From: Gnetum montanum
Taxonomy: Eukaryota; Streptophyta; Gnetopsida; Gnetales; Gnetaceae
Length of the DNA stretch: 30,087 nt
Direction: 5' to 3'
Assembly (NCBI GenBank): GCA_015680685.1
Contig: MNCI01009669.1
Span: 285,907-315,993, forward strand
The notes beneath the pieces are model-generated. The model was not told where the DNA came from. It did not search any database and worked only from the letters and a program-made list of their open reading frames with translations. The translations under genes and the position numbers were made by a program. Shown in pieces: positions 9,100-20,559 of the stretch. The number at the start of each line of letters is the position of its first letter. Within the stretch, counting starts at the first letter, position 1.

Positions 9100-10800
9100 T
9101 TCTTTTATATAATCTTACATTCATCATGCTTCTCATTTGATACAAAAACTGGCAAATATTCTTGTTGGTCATTTAGTGTTGTAGGATTGGATGCATTAGC
9201 ATGATCATTGTTATAATTATTTGTGGTGTTGTTTTTGGCCCTAGCCCATGTGTTGGGAATTTCATCTTGAAACTCCACCTTTGAACCTTGTTCCATGTTA
9301 ACATTATTTACTAATGGTAGAGACATGTTGTCCCCATGAATTAGAATCTTACCATCCTCATATGGCAATTGAATCTCTTTGATGTATAGGAGATAAAACT
9401 ACCTAAAGCTTATCCATCCATTACCTTCCTAGGATTAAGTTAAACCCAAGTGTTTCTTCAGCCACTAGGAAGTTGGTGGATGTAGGAAACTATTCCCTAA
9501 CTACAAAACCCAAGGAGATAGAACCTCAAACCACTACTCATGATTTGTTGAATAACTTAAGTGTAGAGGTAGAGGTTTCTTAGATGTTCTTGATTAAGCC
9601 TAGTTTCTCAACAATGGTAGATAGTACCACATTAGTTATGGCTCCATCATCTACATGAACATGATGAAGCTTACACATATAGTAATGAGGAGAGGAGCAG
9701 ATAGCGCTTCTTCATTCCATGGATCAACCTTCACTTCACTATCATAAAAGGTGAGCATGGGGTGATGTTTGTCCTCTAAGCAAGGTTTGCTCAATGACAA
9801 AGTGAATGGATTCTTTGGTGGTAGGCATGTCTCCACTCACAAGGATAAAGGTTAATATTTAGGCTAGTGCATCTCTATAAGTGGGAGAAGTTATGACTAG
9901 GTCATATAGGTTCAATGATCTATTCTTTTGTTTTAGGAACTATTTGACTTGTTCCATGATTCCAAGGAAATGCATTCCCTTGGTGTATGAACTCTCAACC
10001 TTAGTGGTTTGAGTTTCCTCCACTCTCCCTAAAATTTTTGACTTAGGCTTCAATGTATGTGGCTTGGACTCCTTGTCCATAGGTGAAGCTAATTTTGATG
10101 TAGGTTTCAATGGGTCAACTTGCTTCTAAGCCTTTTGTTGTTGGATACCTTTAATGGGCTTAGTTATTGGTTTAGTGATAGGTTTTTTTTGTCACCATTG
10201 TGGTGGATTCTTGTTAATTGTTGAATTATTAGCCACAATAGGTAAACCTTGGTTATGGTTCATCATAGGTTTACTTGTTGAAGGTGGAGGAACTTGAATA
10301 ATGAATGGTTTCCTAGCTTTAGAAGGGTTGGCAACACTTTGTTTGGGTTGTGATGTTGAAATCACTGAAGGAGGAACATGTATAATGAAAGACTCTTTAG
10401 GGGCCGAAGGTGGTAGTGCCCATATAATGAATGGTTATCTAGGCTTTAGATTCCAAGGCCAAGTGGTAGTGGCTGGTACCTTGATGACAAATAATTTTCT
10501 ATGTTGACTAGATCATTTGGTTGTTATAACAAGGCTATGGTGTAAGAGTTATTACTAACATTTGGAGAGTTGGGCTCATTTAACACTAGCTCTCCATGGT
10601 CGACCATCTTCGGAAGATCATCTTTAAGGGCTATGCAAAACTCAATGTTGTGACAAGCTAGTTGGAGATAATGGTAGAGCCTATCAAGCCAAAAGTACTT
10701 TGGTACTTTTGGATCATCTTTACATGCTATTGTTGGATCCTTAGCTATCTTGTAAAGACAATTATGCCTCTTTCAAGCCTCCTTGGATAGTTGCTTATGT
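9100..10800 (-). pseudogene. gag-pro: Tat/Ogre-like gag end and aspartic protease relic
   Basis: Read in minus-strand order. At about 10720-10600 there is a zinc-knuckle-like gag tail (KYFWLDRLYHYLQLA, then CHNIEFCIALKDDLPKMVDH). At about 10000-9780 come FLGIMEQVK and SLNLYDLVITSPTYRDAL, the segment that normally precedes Tat/Ogre protease. At 9640-9651 lies the protease active-site motif DDGA, within VHVDDGAITNVV and followed by LSTIVEKLGLIKN. At 9370-9290 is the post-protease linker LPYEDGKILIHGDNMSLP. Tat/Ogre proteases commonly use an Asp-Asp-Gly or Asp-Asn-Gly box, so DDGA need not be damage. Frames change several times and stops are frequent, so it is non-functional. No RT follows to the left. 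The LTR copy at 10990-12180 lies directly upstream in the same orientation, but the N-terminal gag domain between them is missing. Confidence 0.65.
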
Positions 10801-10989
10801 TGAATTTGGTTATCTTTAAGAAACTATTTTAGGATCTTAGAGGGCTTGATGGGCAACTTTGTGTATTTGGATATATCCTTACACTCAAAATTTAATCTTG
10901 GTTGTTGGGAGTATCTGACATAGATGGTTGAGTTTGATCAGAAAATATGTCATGTGGTGAAGACTTTCACCTCTTTGCTTATTTCGTAT

Positions 10990-12180
10990 CCTTAGATTAT
11001 TGATGATCATTCAGGACCACCAGTGTTTTCCTTTAGTCTCATGACTGGGATCATGGGAAATGAATATGTTCCTTCAAACTTAAGTTTAGATGTTTTCTAG
11101 TATCTAGCAACACCAAGGCCTAAATAGCTCCAAATAATCTCAATGATAATACAAAAAACTAATCATAAATATGTATTTGTTGTTATAAATGTGTAAATGC
11201 TTGGGTTTGTGTATGAAACTGTAACTAACTATTATAACATAAATTCAACTAAACTTGTTGAATACAGTGAGTTATTAAAGATTCCTATTTTGTCAAGTCA
11301 CTTCATATATATAGTCCATGTAATACGTTGCTTGAAACAAATAAAATTTCACCAAAATGCTTAAGTACAATTTTGTAGAAAACTACTGCTAATTTCCCCC
11401 AGAGAGAAAGATCCATAAGAAAATCAGAAATAAAGAGAGACCCAATGGATTTTAAAAGAAAGAAGAAAAGAAATTAGATTTGTTTGAAATCTTAAACATT
11501 TAAGTGAGATAAATTAAACATGAGGAAACACTTCAAAATAAAGCTATTTCAGTTCAATCTAAAATATCACAAATTATCCAAACCTTTTGAGCTTAACAAT
11601 AATTTTGTAAAAGACACTCTTATTAAACTACCAAAATGCTTTGTAAATGAAAAAAATACAAGCTATTATTTGACTAGTTAAATAGTTGTGAAGAATTGTA
11701 AATAATAGAGCTATCAAAAATGATTTAACAATTTCAAAATTGAAACATCAAGGAAAAGACTTTAAAAATTGAAGCTATTTCAAGTCATCTCAAAATATCA
11801 AAGATTTTCTAGACCACTAGCTAAGAAACTAAGATAAAATGAAAAGAAAAGAACTCACACGATTTGAACAAAGCAATTGAATTGATGATGCAATTAGCAA
11901 ACCATTCTTTACAAGTAATCTTCAATCATTCTTCTAGGTTCCTCCCAAAATTATTCCTTCCTATTCTACCTTTGAAGCTCTTTTTATAGTGGCTTTGAGT
12001 AATTACAATCATCATAAGAGATTAAATTGAGTTACAAATATTTAGGGAATTTACTCATAAACACCCTAAGAAGTTATAACTTCTATAGGAAGTTATTATC
12101 ATTAGAGAAATTTAAGTCATAGTTGGTAAGTGTCCTACCCAATGATCTACCCTTTTTCTTTTTAAAATAATTTCTTCCCT
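10990..12180 (-). mobile_element. LTR plus leader of the Tat-like element, minus-strand copy
   Basis: This is the reverse-complement partner of 5990-7390, colinear over about 1.1-1.2 kb and roughly three-quarters to four-fifths identical by eye. Its TATA box is at 11982-11988. Similarity with the partner continues past the likely LTR end (near the CTTGGTGTTGCTAGATAC block around 11110) to about 10990, so leader sequence is included. It reads toward the gag-protease relic at 10800-9100 and is best taken as that element's 5' LTR. I could not fix its outer end or a target duplication. Confidence 0.6.
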
Positions 12181-12732
12181 TTTCGTTTATATATACCTAC
12201 ATATAAATTATTGTTAAAACTTATACTATAACCTTATGCCCATATTATTTCTTTTCATAATCGAAAAACATGAATTGGAATTAATGTTGGAGTGTCAAGC
12301 AATACTAAAAGATGGAATCTACTTCCAAACTTCAATTAACATTGTCGTGAGAAGTGAAAAAACAAGTAGTTAGAGAAAAGAAAGACTAAGACTTAACATA
12401 TCATTTCAATTAACAAAATCTAGGAATAATGTTATAGGCTAACTAAAATGATAAGAATGACATTTTATTGATCATCATTTATTAGCGCACTAAAGTTCAA
12501 AGTCCTAATTGGTATTGATTTAAGAAGCATGGAAGTGAACATGACTATTGTCTCAACACAATTTTATAATAAGAAAACTCATAGATACAATTCATAGCAA
12601 TGACTAAGATTGATCAACTAGAACAAAAACTTAATAAAGTTACATAGGTTTCAAAATTTTGAAAAATCATACCTAGTACAATAAATTCATAGGAATACTA
12701 GTTTGATTATATTTTTATTGGTTCTTAGTTTT
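12181..12732. other. AT-rich flank, nothing recognised
   Basis: No gene or repeat identified. It ends at the target duplication of the solo LTR. Confidence 0.4.
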
Positions 12733-12737
12733 GAATG

Positions 12738-13651
12738 TGATGAGCAGTGAGGTATCCCTACACCCAACCATACGAATATGAGCGTTTACACACGATCCGG
12801 TCGAACTCCATGGACAGGCTAGTTGTGGTATCTAGATCGTTACACGTTGATCGCAATTTGCTATCTTCCCACTTGGACTAGTTTTTGCTTTGTTACGTAT
12901 GGTTTAGTCCAGAGTGAGGCGTATGATGTGAACCTAAACTAATGCTACTCCTAAAGACAACAGAAAATAATCTTGATTAAACTAATGAGTAATAGGAAAT
13001 GAAGTCTAAGCTAACCTAAGTGCAATGAGCATCCATTCCTTAATCATCCGTACACATCTTGGACCTCATGCACGACTACTACTGGGATTACCAAGCATAG
13101 ATCCTAGGTACGCTACTAGGTTACCAAGTAGTCACACTTAAATCCTCGTGATTAAGTCGTACTCATTCCACATTTAACAACAAGAATAGTAAATGATGAT
13201 AAATAAATATTAACTAAGAAAGCAATAAATATTAACTAATAAAGCAATAAATAACAATAATAATTAACAATTAAACTAGACAATTAAAACTAAGTGAATG
13301 CTGCAATGATCAAGTAATCTCGATCTTTATTTCTGGTCATGTGCACGTCCAAGTACGTCACACTCGAATAAAGGTGTTGTACAATTACAAGCATCACACT
13401 GCAGGCATGCACTTGGGAAAATAATCTAACTCCTACGGAAACAAAATGCAAGGGCTTCACTACAACTAACTAGAAAGGTGCCTAAATGAGGCGGAAGGCC
13501 CTCTTATTTATAGCCCAGGATAAACGGATGCATAAACGGGGCCACGTCGATGCAGGAAGGTTGCATCGACGAGGCCGCGTCAATGCGGCTACGTATACAA
13601 GGCCCTGTATATGTGGCCTAATCAATGCATCAACCATATAGCCCTTCATCA
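12738..13651 (-). mobile_element. Solo LTR of the Athila-like family with target duplication GAATG
   Basis: A 914-bp LTR runs from TGATGAGCAG at 12738 to CTTCATCA at 13651. It is flanked on both sides by GAATG (12733-12737 and 13652-13656), a perfect 5-bp target duplication. There is no primer binding site or polypurine tract beside it, so it is a solo LTR left by recombination between two LTRs. It shares CCCAACCATACGA, GGATTACCAAGCATAGATCC, CTAGGTTACCAAGTAGTCACAC and GTCGTACTCATTCCACAT with the LTR at 1015-2060 and is closer to it than to the LTRs of the full element. Its TATA box on the minus strand is at 13503-13513. Confidence 0.9.
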
Positions 13652-13849
13652 GAATGCATTTTTGTCCAAGTTTGCTAGGTTTTTCTATTGAAGTTTATGA
13701 ATAGTTAATACCATGGGATTTGAGATAAGCTTTGAGATGATGGTGAAAGAATCAAGAGAACTTTGTTGATCCTTTATCATCCATTGAATGTGTACATATT
13801 GTATTTGGATCTTGACTTGTTTCATCTCAAGCCTTAATATTGTTAAGTA

Positions 13850-14425
13850 TTATTTGATTTTGTAATGGTAGAGCATAAGAAAATCATTGTAGAATGGATG
13901 TTTGTGACTGGAACTGCAGGGTAGTTTTGCTAATCTAGTAACCCTTTAACTCTTAAATTTTGAACTGAATTCTTCCTAATAAGTTGTTTCTCCATGAAAT
14001 AGTAGAAATGTGCCAACATAGATATTGTAGCCATGATTGTTTGCACTTGTTTAGTCTTATCCTTGTCCCTCCTAGAGTACAAGTTCTTGTAGGCCACATA
14101 GGTTAGATCATTACTAGCCTTTGCAGCCTATTCTATGCTCTTAATTTGCAAAAAGGCTTAGCTTAGCAATTGAGGTTCTAAGTAGTAATGTTTTGACTTG
14201 ATGAAGTCATTGACCACTTTCTTAAAGATGGCCAAGAGGTGGGCCTTAGAGATGGGCTTAGGGATCTTGTTGAGCATTGTATTTTATCTTTGAATGAACT
14301 TTTGGATAGGTTCAAGTGGTCTTTGCCTCACTTTCATAAGTTAATCCAAGATTGTATCAGGCTTTAGGTTGTATTTGAAATGATTGATGAATTGGATTAT
14401 AAAGTGTTCAAGGGAGTATAGTGAT
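13850..14425 (-). pseudogene. gag: Gag capsid-domain relic (Ty3/gypsy)
   Basis: The minus strand reads LEHFIIQFINHFKYNLKPDT, then LMKVRQRPLEPIQKFIQR, a stop, NTMLNKIPKPISKAHLLAIF, and on to HYYLEPQLLS. This is the usual Retrotrans_gag layout: an F-x-x-Q-F-x-x-N start, a K-Q/R-x-P-x-E-S/P-x-x-x-F-x-x-R block, then a segment ending in YY. Stops interrupt it, and the part past about 13880 is low in recognisable motifs. It is cut off from any pol. The full-length element at 14647-27334 inserted just upstream of it, and the solo LTR lies on the other side. It may be part of the same Tat-like insertion as the relic at 10800-9100, but the LTR copy between them argues for a separate one. Confidence 0.6.
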
Positions 14426-14646
14426 GAAAGAATTTAATGTCGGAAGGCCAAAAATTTATATATATAATAGTTTAACTCTGGATGCATGGGCCTCAAAAAA
14501 GAATCCAAAGCACCTCGAATGGTCTTGTCAATTACTTGAGAACTTAGAAATTTGTTACCAATATTTAAAAATTATGTTCCAACTGCCAATGTTTAAGAAC
14601 AAAGAGGATCAAAATAATATGACAAAAAAAGAAGTTGCAAACTCTA

Positions 14647-15520
14647 TGATGAGTGGTGGAGTAATCCAACACCCAACCATACAAGTCATAAGCATTTCAT
14701 GTATGACCAAATTGTAATTTGTGGATGAGGAAGTGTGATTATGCTAGTAATTGGTTAAAGTTTGAGACCATTGTTTTCCCACATGAGCTAGTGAATTCTA
14801 TGGGTATGGTTTAATTCACAATGAGGTATATGATAGCTAATGTTATAGGGAAATTACCACTCCTAGTAAACATGGTGAAGTGAAAATATATTCTAAGTCT
14901 AAGAAAAATAGTAAACAAATCTATTCTATCCTAAGCCAATGAGTATCTGGTCTTGACCTTTTGTACACGCCCTAGGCTTTGTGTAATTACTATTGGAATT
15001 ACCAAGTACTTCACTACTAGGCAAATCAAGGAATACCTCTTCTGGGTTACCAAGCAAGTACAAGTAAGTGTTTGAGATTAGTTGTACTCATTCCACTTAA
15101 CAATAGTAAAAGTAAGTGAGTGAAAAAATAAATCATTAACTAGGAAAATAGTAAACATCATTCTAAGTAAAAAAGTAAACTAGGAGAATGCTGCAATAGT
15201 ATGAAATAGCTTGATCTTTATTGTTGGTCACACTTGTGCCCAAGTACAAGATGCTTGAATAAAGATTCCATTCACTAGTTCACACTACATTGCGGACATT
15301 CACACTTCTAGTTGCTAAGTCTAAATTCACAAAAATAAATTGAAAGAGTTTCAATAGGGGTGGATGAAATTGTGTGTTGGACTATATGCCTAAGTGTAAT
15401 ATTTATAGGTAGGTACATGTCACATGATATCAGATATATGACAATGTAGCATAGGCTATGATATCAGAGTTACGATATTAGAGCTACAATATCATAGTTT
15501 GTCAAAATTTTGATTTCTCA
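14647..15520 (-). repeat. 3' LTR of the full element (left copy)
   Basis: This 874-bp LTR runs from TGATGAGTGG to GATTTCTCA, with TG...CA ends on the minus strand. It has the family landmark blocks CCCAACCATACAA, GGAATTACCAAGTACTTC and GTTGTACTCATTCCACTTAAC. Its minus-strand TATA box is at 15399-15408. CpG is scarce compared with the LTR at 1015-2060, consistent with methylation decay. Confidence 0.9.
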
Positions 15521-15534
15521 TACCCCCATGATTA
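15521..15534 (-). other. Polypurine tract beside the 3' LTR
   Basis: The minus strand reads AATCATGGGGGTA directly before the LTR's TG. A short G run at this spot is the expected primer for plus-strand DNA synthesis. Just upstream is CTTGAGGACAAGTTT, a phrase often seen ahead of the polypurine tract in plant gypsy elements. Confidence 0.6.
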
Positions 15535-15704
15535 ACTAAAAACTTGTCCTCAAGTTTAAAAAATGAGATAGAGTTCCTTACAAAATTAGGAGGTATATTT
15601 ACATGATACTTATGCCATAGTGATGTTTTACAAAAAATGACACAAGACATGACATGATAATTTTTTTTGACAAAGAACAAAAATGGATGAAGCTCAATGT
15701 AGCC

Positions 15705-18390
15705 TTATGTAGTGCTTGGTGGTGGTGGATCTTCCATTAGTTACTTTCCCTTGTTTTTAGGCTTCTAGAATTTGTATCAATTTAGGAGTGCCTAAAGATT
15801 TTCTTCTTCCATGCTTAGATCATGTATCATCCATGCTTATTGTGCAATGTGTGATGGAGCAAGTACATCTCATGGATATGGTAGCTATAGAAACATTTGA
15901 TTGGCTTTAACATAGCATGCTACAAACTATATCCTCTCCTCTTCACATGCTCTAACCTTTTCTCGTAATTCATGGTAATCTAATAATCTTCTAGCCAGGT
16001 TTGCTGCTACACCTTTTTACCCCTGGTAGCCAACATTTACTACTTCTAACTCAGAGTTTGCACATAAAATTTTTATACAACTTGCTACTTATTTTTGGAC
16101 CCACCTACTATTAATATGGCCAAGTTAGGATAATGAAGGTTAGCTAATCTCATGTATTCTTTCAGATATTCAATATACATGTCTTTATTGTTAACTTCCA
16201 CCAGGTGAATGTGGGTGTAACTATCCAAGATGGATTTTCAATATGGATTTTGTACTTATATGGAATTCATTTTGGCCTTCACCATCTAGATGTCCTTCTC
16301 ATTGATTTGCTTATACATTCCCACTTGGTCATGGAAGTGTTCCTTAAGCCATTCATGCTTCTTAGCTTCATTCTGCCATGCACTGATCTCAATAGCTGAT
16401 TTTTGTCTTATTGTGAGTATGTCCTTCATTGAGAGGATCCTATTTTCTCTTGCTAAGTAGCTTATGTCTTAATTAATCCTCATGAGTTTCTCCCTTAACT
16501 AATGGATGCTTTCTTCTAGGATGTTTTTTTTTTTTGCTTCTCGATGTTGGTTAACTTGGTATTATCTGCAATGAGCTATTCATTCTCTTCTTATACTACA
16601 TTGAGTGCCTTAGCATGTGCATACATCTACACCTCTACTACGAAGGAATTCCACACTACTTTCTCCTTCTCATTCTCCATTTGCTTACTCTACTTAATCA
16701 TGTAGCTCATTTGATCTATTCTAAAGTTTTCTAACTATTTAGGCATAATGACTTGAGTTGGATCTTTTCTTTTGGCCCTCAGGGTTATGAGCTCCTCTAA
16801 TAATCTCAGAATTTCAACTTTCACATGCTCCACCCTAGTCTTTGTCATGACCAGTTTACCCTTTGTTGTTATCAAATCTAAATGCACTATGGTAACATCA
16901 CTTGGGATGTCAAAAAGTATTATATTCACCTGTCTAGTTTGCAATAGTCGATCTAGCACATCTTTATGATTTGCAAGAGTCATTGAGGTTTTAGCTAGCA
17001 TTTGAGCATCTCTAGCTCTAGTTAGATCCACTAGCAACACAAGTATATTAAAGGATTTCTTGATGTGATCTGTGATCACCTCTATAGCTCCCGTTACATC
17101 CTAGTGCTACATTACCATAATTGTGACTTCTTCTCTAGTTTCTAGCACCACTTGGAATGATGCAACATTCCTAGAGATCTGTAGTGACCATTGGGCTTGT
17201 CGTCTTAACTGCAGTGAGATTAATCCACTTATGGGATCTGTAAAAATTATGGGCTAAATGGTATTGCCAATAACTCTATAAAGATTAGCATCCTCCCTTG
17301 TTTCCTAGCTAATAGTCTCTACAATCTATTGCAAATGACTTATTAATGGCCTATAGTCTTGTGGTGGTGGTGGTGGAACTTGCTATTGTTATTGTTCTTG
17401 TTGCTGCTACTGTTCACTAGATCTCACTTCTTATTGTTGTTTAGTGGTTTGTGTGGTTTTCCTAGCTTTTATTTCATCCTTCACTTTATTTTTCTTTTGT
17501 GGTACATGCTTAAGAATCTTAGCATTTGAAGTGTTTTGAGTTTTCTAAGGACATCATTAGTGTATTCCAGGATACCAGAACATTGGCATAGCTTCTTGAT
17601 TAGGAAAAGGAATGGAAGTGTGAGCTTCCTTACCTTCTTTTCCTCAAACTACCTTTAAATCTTTATGAAGTAGAGTTTTGCAAGATTTATGTTTTATTTT
17701 TCCATCTAGATCACACTTCTTCTAGCTACATAGGTGGATAATCTATTTAGTCTCTTAGTGAAAAATAAGCGATATGTGTCAATTTTGAAATATATCCTGT
17801 CCTCCAAAGTTAGTTCATTATATTCCTTATCTTCTTTGCCATATGCTCTACTCAGTCATAGTTTTCTAGTTTCTATGTCAAACCTTGTGGATAGATGTGC
17901 TAATTTGGCCCCTTCATTGGGCACATTCAGAGCTTCTACTAACACATACTTCCTCTATGTTAACGATAGCATCTTTTGCCTTATTATGCCAAAACTAGTT
18001 AGTCTCCCTAAGGTACCGTTCTCCATTGTTTGATAGAATAGGCCATAGTAGTGATGCTTGTAGTTGCATCCTTACCACGTTCTAAAAAAACTCCACAAAT
18101 GAACCAAGGTTCATTTCCATAAATACTATGTTTAAGAGTGTTCTTTCTTGAATGATTTGGAGGCATTTGGGTGATAGCATGAGGCGTTGTTCTTGTGGTT
18201 GTGGTTCTATCTTCGCTTGAGCCAAATGTCTAGTAGTAGGTGTTTCTTGATGTATATTGAATGATTGGGCTTTCTATTTTGCATGTTTTGGTTGTGGCTC
18301 TTGTGCTTCTATTTGTCTTCTTCCTTGGCCTCTTGGGCATTTGCTTGCCAGCTATGAAGGTCCACCTTGTGCTCCTCTCTTTGGGATCAT
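15705..18390 (-). pseudogene. Long third ORF in env-like position, coiled-coil protein
   Basis: From an ATG at 18390 (MIPKRGAQGG; the frame is closed upstream) the minus strand can be followed for about 895 codons to a TAA at 15705-15707. There is a shift near 17940 (and back before 17400) and another near 16500. Order: basic Gln/Pro-rich start (EPQPQEQRLMLSP, residues about 60-80); a domain with ERTLLNIVFMEMNLGSFVEF, VEALNVPNEGAKLAHL and LTLEDRIYFKI (about 85-220); a run of five prolines at about 17356-17370; then a long part rich in Leu, Lys and Glu with heptad-like stretches (LRLLEELITLRAKR, SYLARENRILSMKDI, LARRLLDYHELREKVRACEEE), ending DPPPPSTT. The first domain's pattern resembles the putative plant transposon protein domain (Pfam PF20167), recalled from memory and not searched. 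There is no signal peptide or clear membrane segment, unlike a retroviral env. Function unknown. Confidence 0.55.
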
Positions 18391-18439
18391 TTGCAATCAA
18401 TTAGGGGTTTGAAATTACTAAGGTGTTCTCATTCATTTT

Positions 18440-20320
18440 CAACAGTTCTATACCTTATGCATACCCTTGGTTACATTAAGTTCTTAGTTCATTATAATTG
18501 CAAATTTAGAAAATTTTTAAAAAGTTAGCCCATATGTATTGATTTTCTTATAACCCTTCACAATTGTCCATTTCATTCTTATTCATAGCTTGTAATGATT
18601 GTTATGGTTTCTTACGAGCATTATTTAAGTGTTTTTGACATTAATGTAATTGATTTTTTATTAAAAAATTTCAATTTTTCTTTATACTTACCCTTATAAT
18701 ACCTTCTACATGTTAATAAATTCTGAAAAATTGGCTCTGATTTTCCTCACTAGTACCTCCCATGACTAAGATGAGCACTCTAAGATCAAATAGATTCAAA
18801 AATCATAAACATCAAAGTAATAATGTGCAAGTTATGGCTTGGGAAAGCTAGGAGGTTAGAGCTTAGATTGTTAAAGAAAAATGGAAAAGTTTCTGTAGGC
18901 TTCAAATGTGAAAATGAAAAAAATTTGAAGGCCAAAAATTCAACATTGAAGATCCAATATCAGGGATGCTCCAATATCAAAGGCCAAAATTTTACATTTT
19001 TCAATGATTTTTAAGGATGAAAAATGAATCTTTGTGAATGTGTAGAAGTTTTAAAGCATATTTAGAGGGTCTTGGGCTATGGATGATGCATATTTTTCAA
19101 AAATTTGGCATGGATAGTGCATAAACAAGTAATCCTAGGCTACAAAATTTCATAAAGTGTTGATAAGATTGATGAGATGGGTAATGAGTTCATGTTATTA
19201 GAACAAATAGTTTGAATGATATGGGAAGTTCTTATTTATGGTTATTAGTGTTGGAAGACTCAAGATGATGTGGAATCACTTAACAAGTATAAGATACAAT
19301 AATTATACAAGTGGGTCATCCCCAAAGCAGGCTCCAACCCTTAATGCCCTTGTATAACCATGCCTAAAGTGTCCTTGGGCACTTAAGGAGCTGAATGTAA
19401 TGCATACTTGTTTAGCAAAACACACATGTTAGTATCACCAAGTTAGAAAAATTACTCTATGTTACACAAAACCACAGGTTATGATTATTCATACAGTGAG
19501 TTGGAATGAACTTAGAAGGGATTATAAAAATTGGGATGTGAGGTATTCTACCATACGCATAATGAAATCTTGTGTTTTATTAGTGGTTAAAGTAATCATT
19601 AGCCTTTCTATTCAAGGTTCACACCAAGTCCAAACCACATTCTAGTGACATCACAACATGGCATTTCTTGGGCTCACAACTGTAGGACTATCACTGTTGC
19701 CAAGAGTATTGTCACTTGGCATATTGTCCAAGGGAGAAGTTTATTCATGGCACTTGTTTATTTTTTAGATTTCTGAGAAGCTACCTACCTTTAGATAGGG
19801 TTAACATGTCTTTCTAGTTATATTTCCTAAAATTTATTCTATGCTTTTTTTATTTTATTTGTGTCAACCTTACCAGAGAACTACCTTCATGCATGGGTAA
19901 CATGCCTTTCTAGTGACATGGTAAGGCAACACTTATTTTACTCTTAATTTTTCATTAGATCTACAAGAATATAATACAAACTTAAACAACATGATAGAAC
20001 ATAAAGAAGTAATCCAAGGGATTCCACAAATACCCTTGATGTCACACCCTTTACATTCCCTCTTGGTTCTTCACTTTTTTGTCCAGACATAATGATCACA
20101 AGTTTATTCATAGTTTTATGATGGCAAAATAATATCATTATGGTCATGGTAAGAACCTCTTATTAATGGAATGGATGAATGAATGTTGTGGTCTCACTAT
20201 TCAAATAATCAGTTCCTTATGACTTGTTAACATAAAGAGACCTTTACTTTATTGGACTACACTTTGCCTTATTCTTAATGTGTTTTATTAACAATCAAAA
20301 TTATTTAACAAGGTCATGAA
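18440..20320. other. Spacer inside the element between integrase and the third ORF
   Basis: I find no coding frame on either strand that I would defend. It includes CCAATATCAGGGATGCTCCA followed by AATATCAAAGGCC (about 18955-18988), which on the minus strand recalls the GATATC/CATCCC units of the U3 array at 1935-2025. It also has a weak repeat of GGGTTAACATGTCTTTCTAG (about 19798) as GGGTAACATGCCTTTCTAG (about 19895). Confidence 0.4.
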
Positions 20321-20324
20321 AACA

Positions 20325-20510
20325 AAGTATGAAAAATATAGTAAGGATTGGAAAAAGATGTAAGGAATGAAAAATGTCATAGAATGAAAAATCATTAAAG
20401 AATTTAAAAATATTAAAGAATATTAAAAATTTAAGAAACAAAAAGTATAAAAGAATGATAAAATATCAAAGAATGTAAAAAAATGAAAAGAAAATGAAAA
20501 TTTTAGTGAA
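20325..20510. repeat. Low-complexity AAAGAATRTAAAAA tract
   Basis: About 185 bp are built from variants of AAAGAATATTAAAAA and GAATGAAAAAT. They lie just downstream of the integrase C-terminus in element direction. Confidence 0.6.
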
Positions 20511-20559
20511 ATACCTATGGTTTTAGATTAACACCCACATGACTGTCATTAAGATCAGC

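Noticed and set aside
9640-9651. DDGA in the Tat-like protease as an inactivating mutation
   Set aside because: Asp-Asp-Gly or Asp-Asn-Gly is common at this site in Tat/Ogre proteases as I recall them, so it may be the native form. The relic is dead for other reasons.
14421-14717. 98-codon plus-strand open frame
   Set aside because: It crosses the target duplication and runs into the LTR at 14647, so it cannot be an ancestral gene.
17734-18033. 99-codon plus-strand open frame
   Set aside because: It is antisense to the third ORF of the full element, whose frame there carries the conserved-looking block. It is a shadow.
16500-18390. TAG reassigned or read through as Gln
   Set aside because: The TAG excess could suggest recoding, but TAA stops, frameshifts and lost catalytic residues in protease, RT and integrase fit ordinary decay better.
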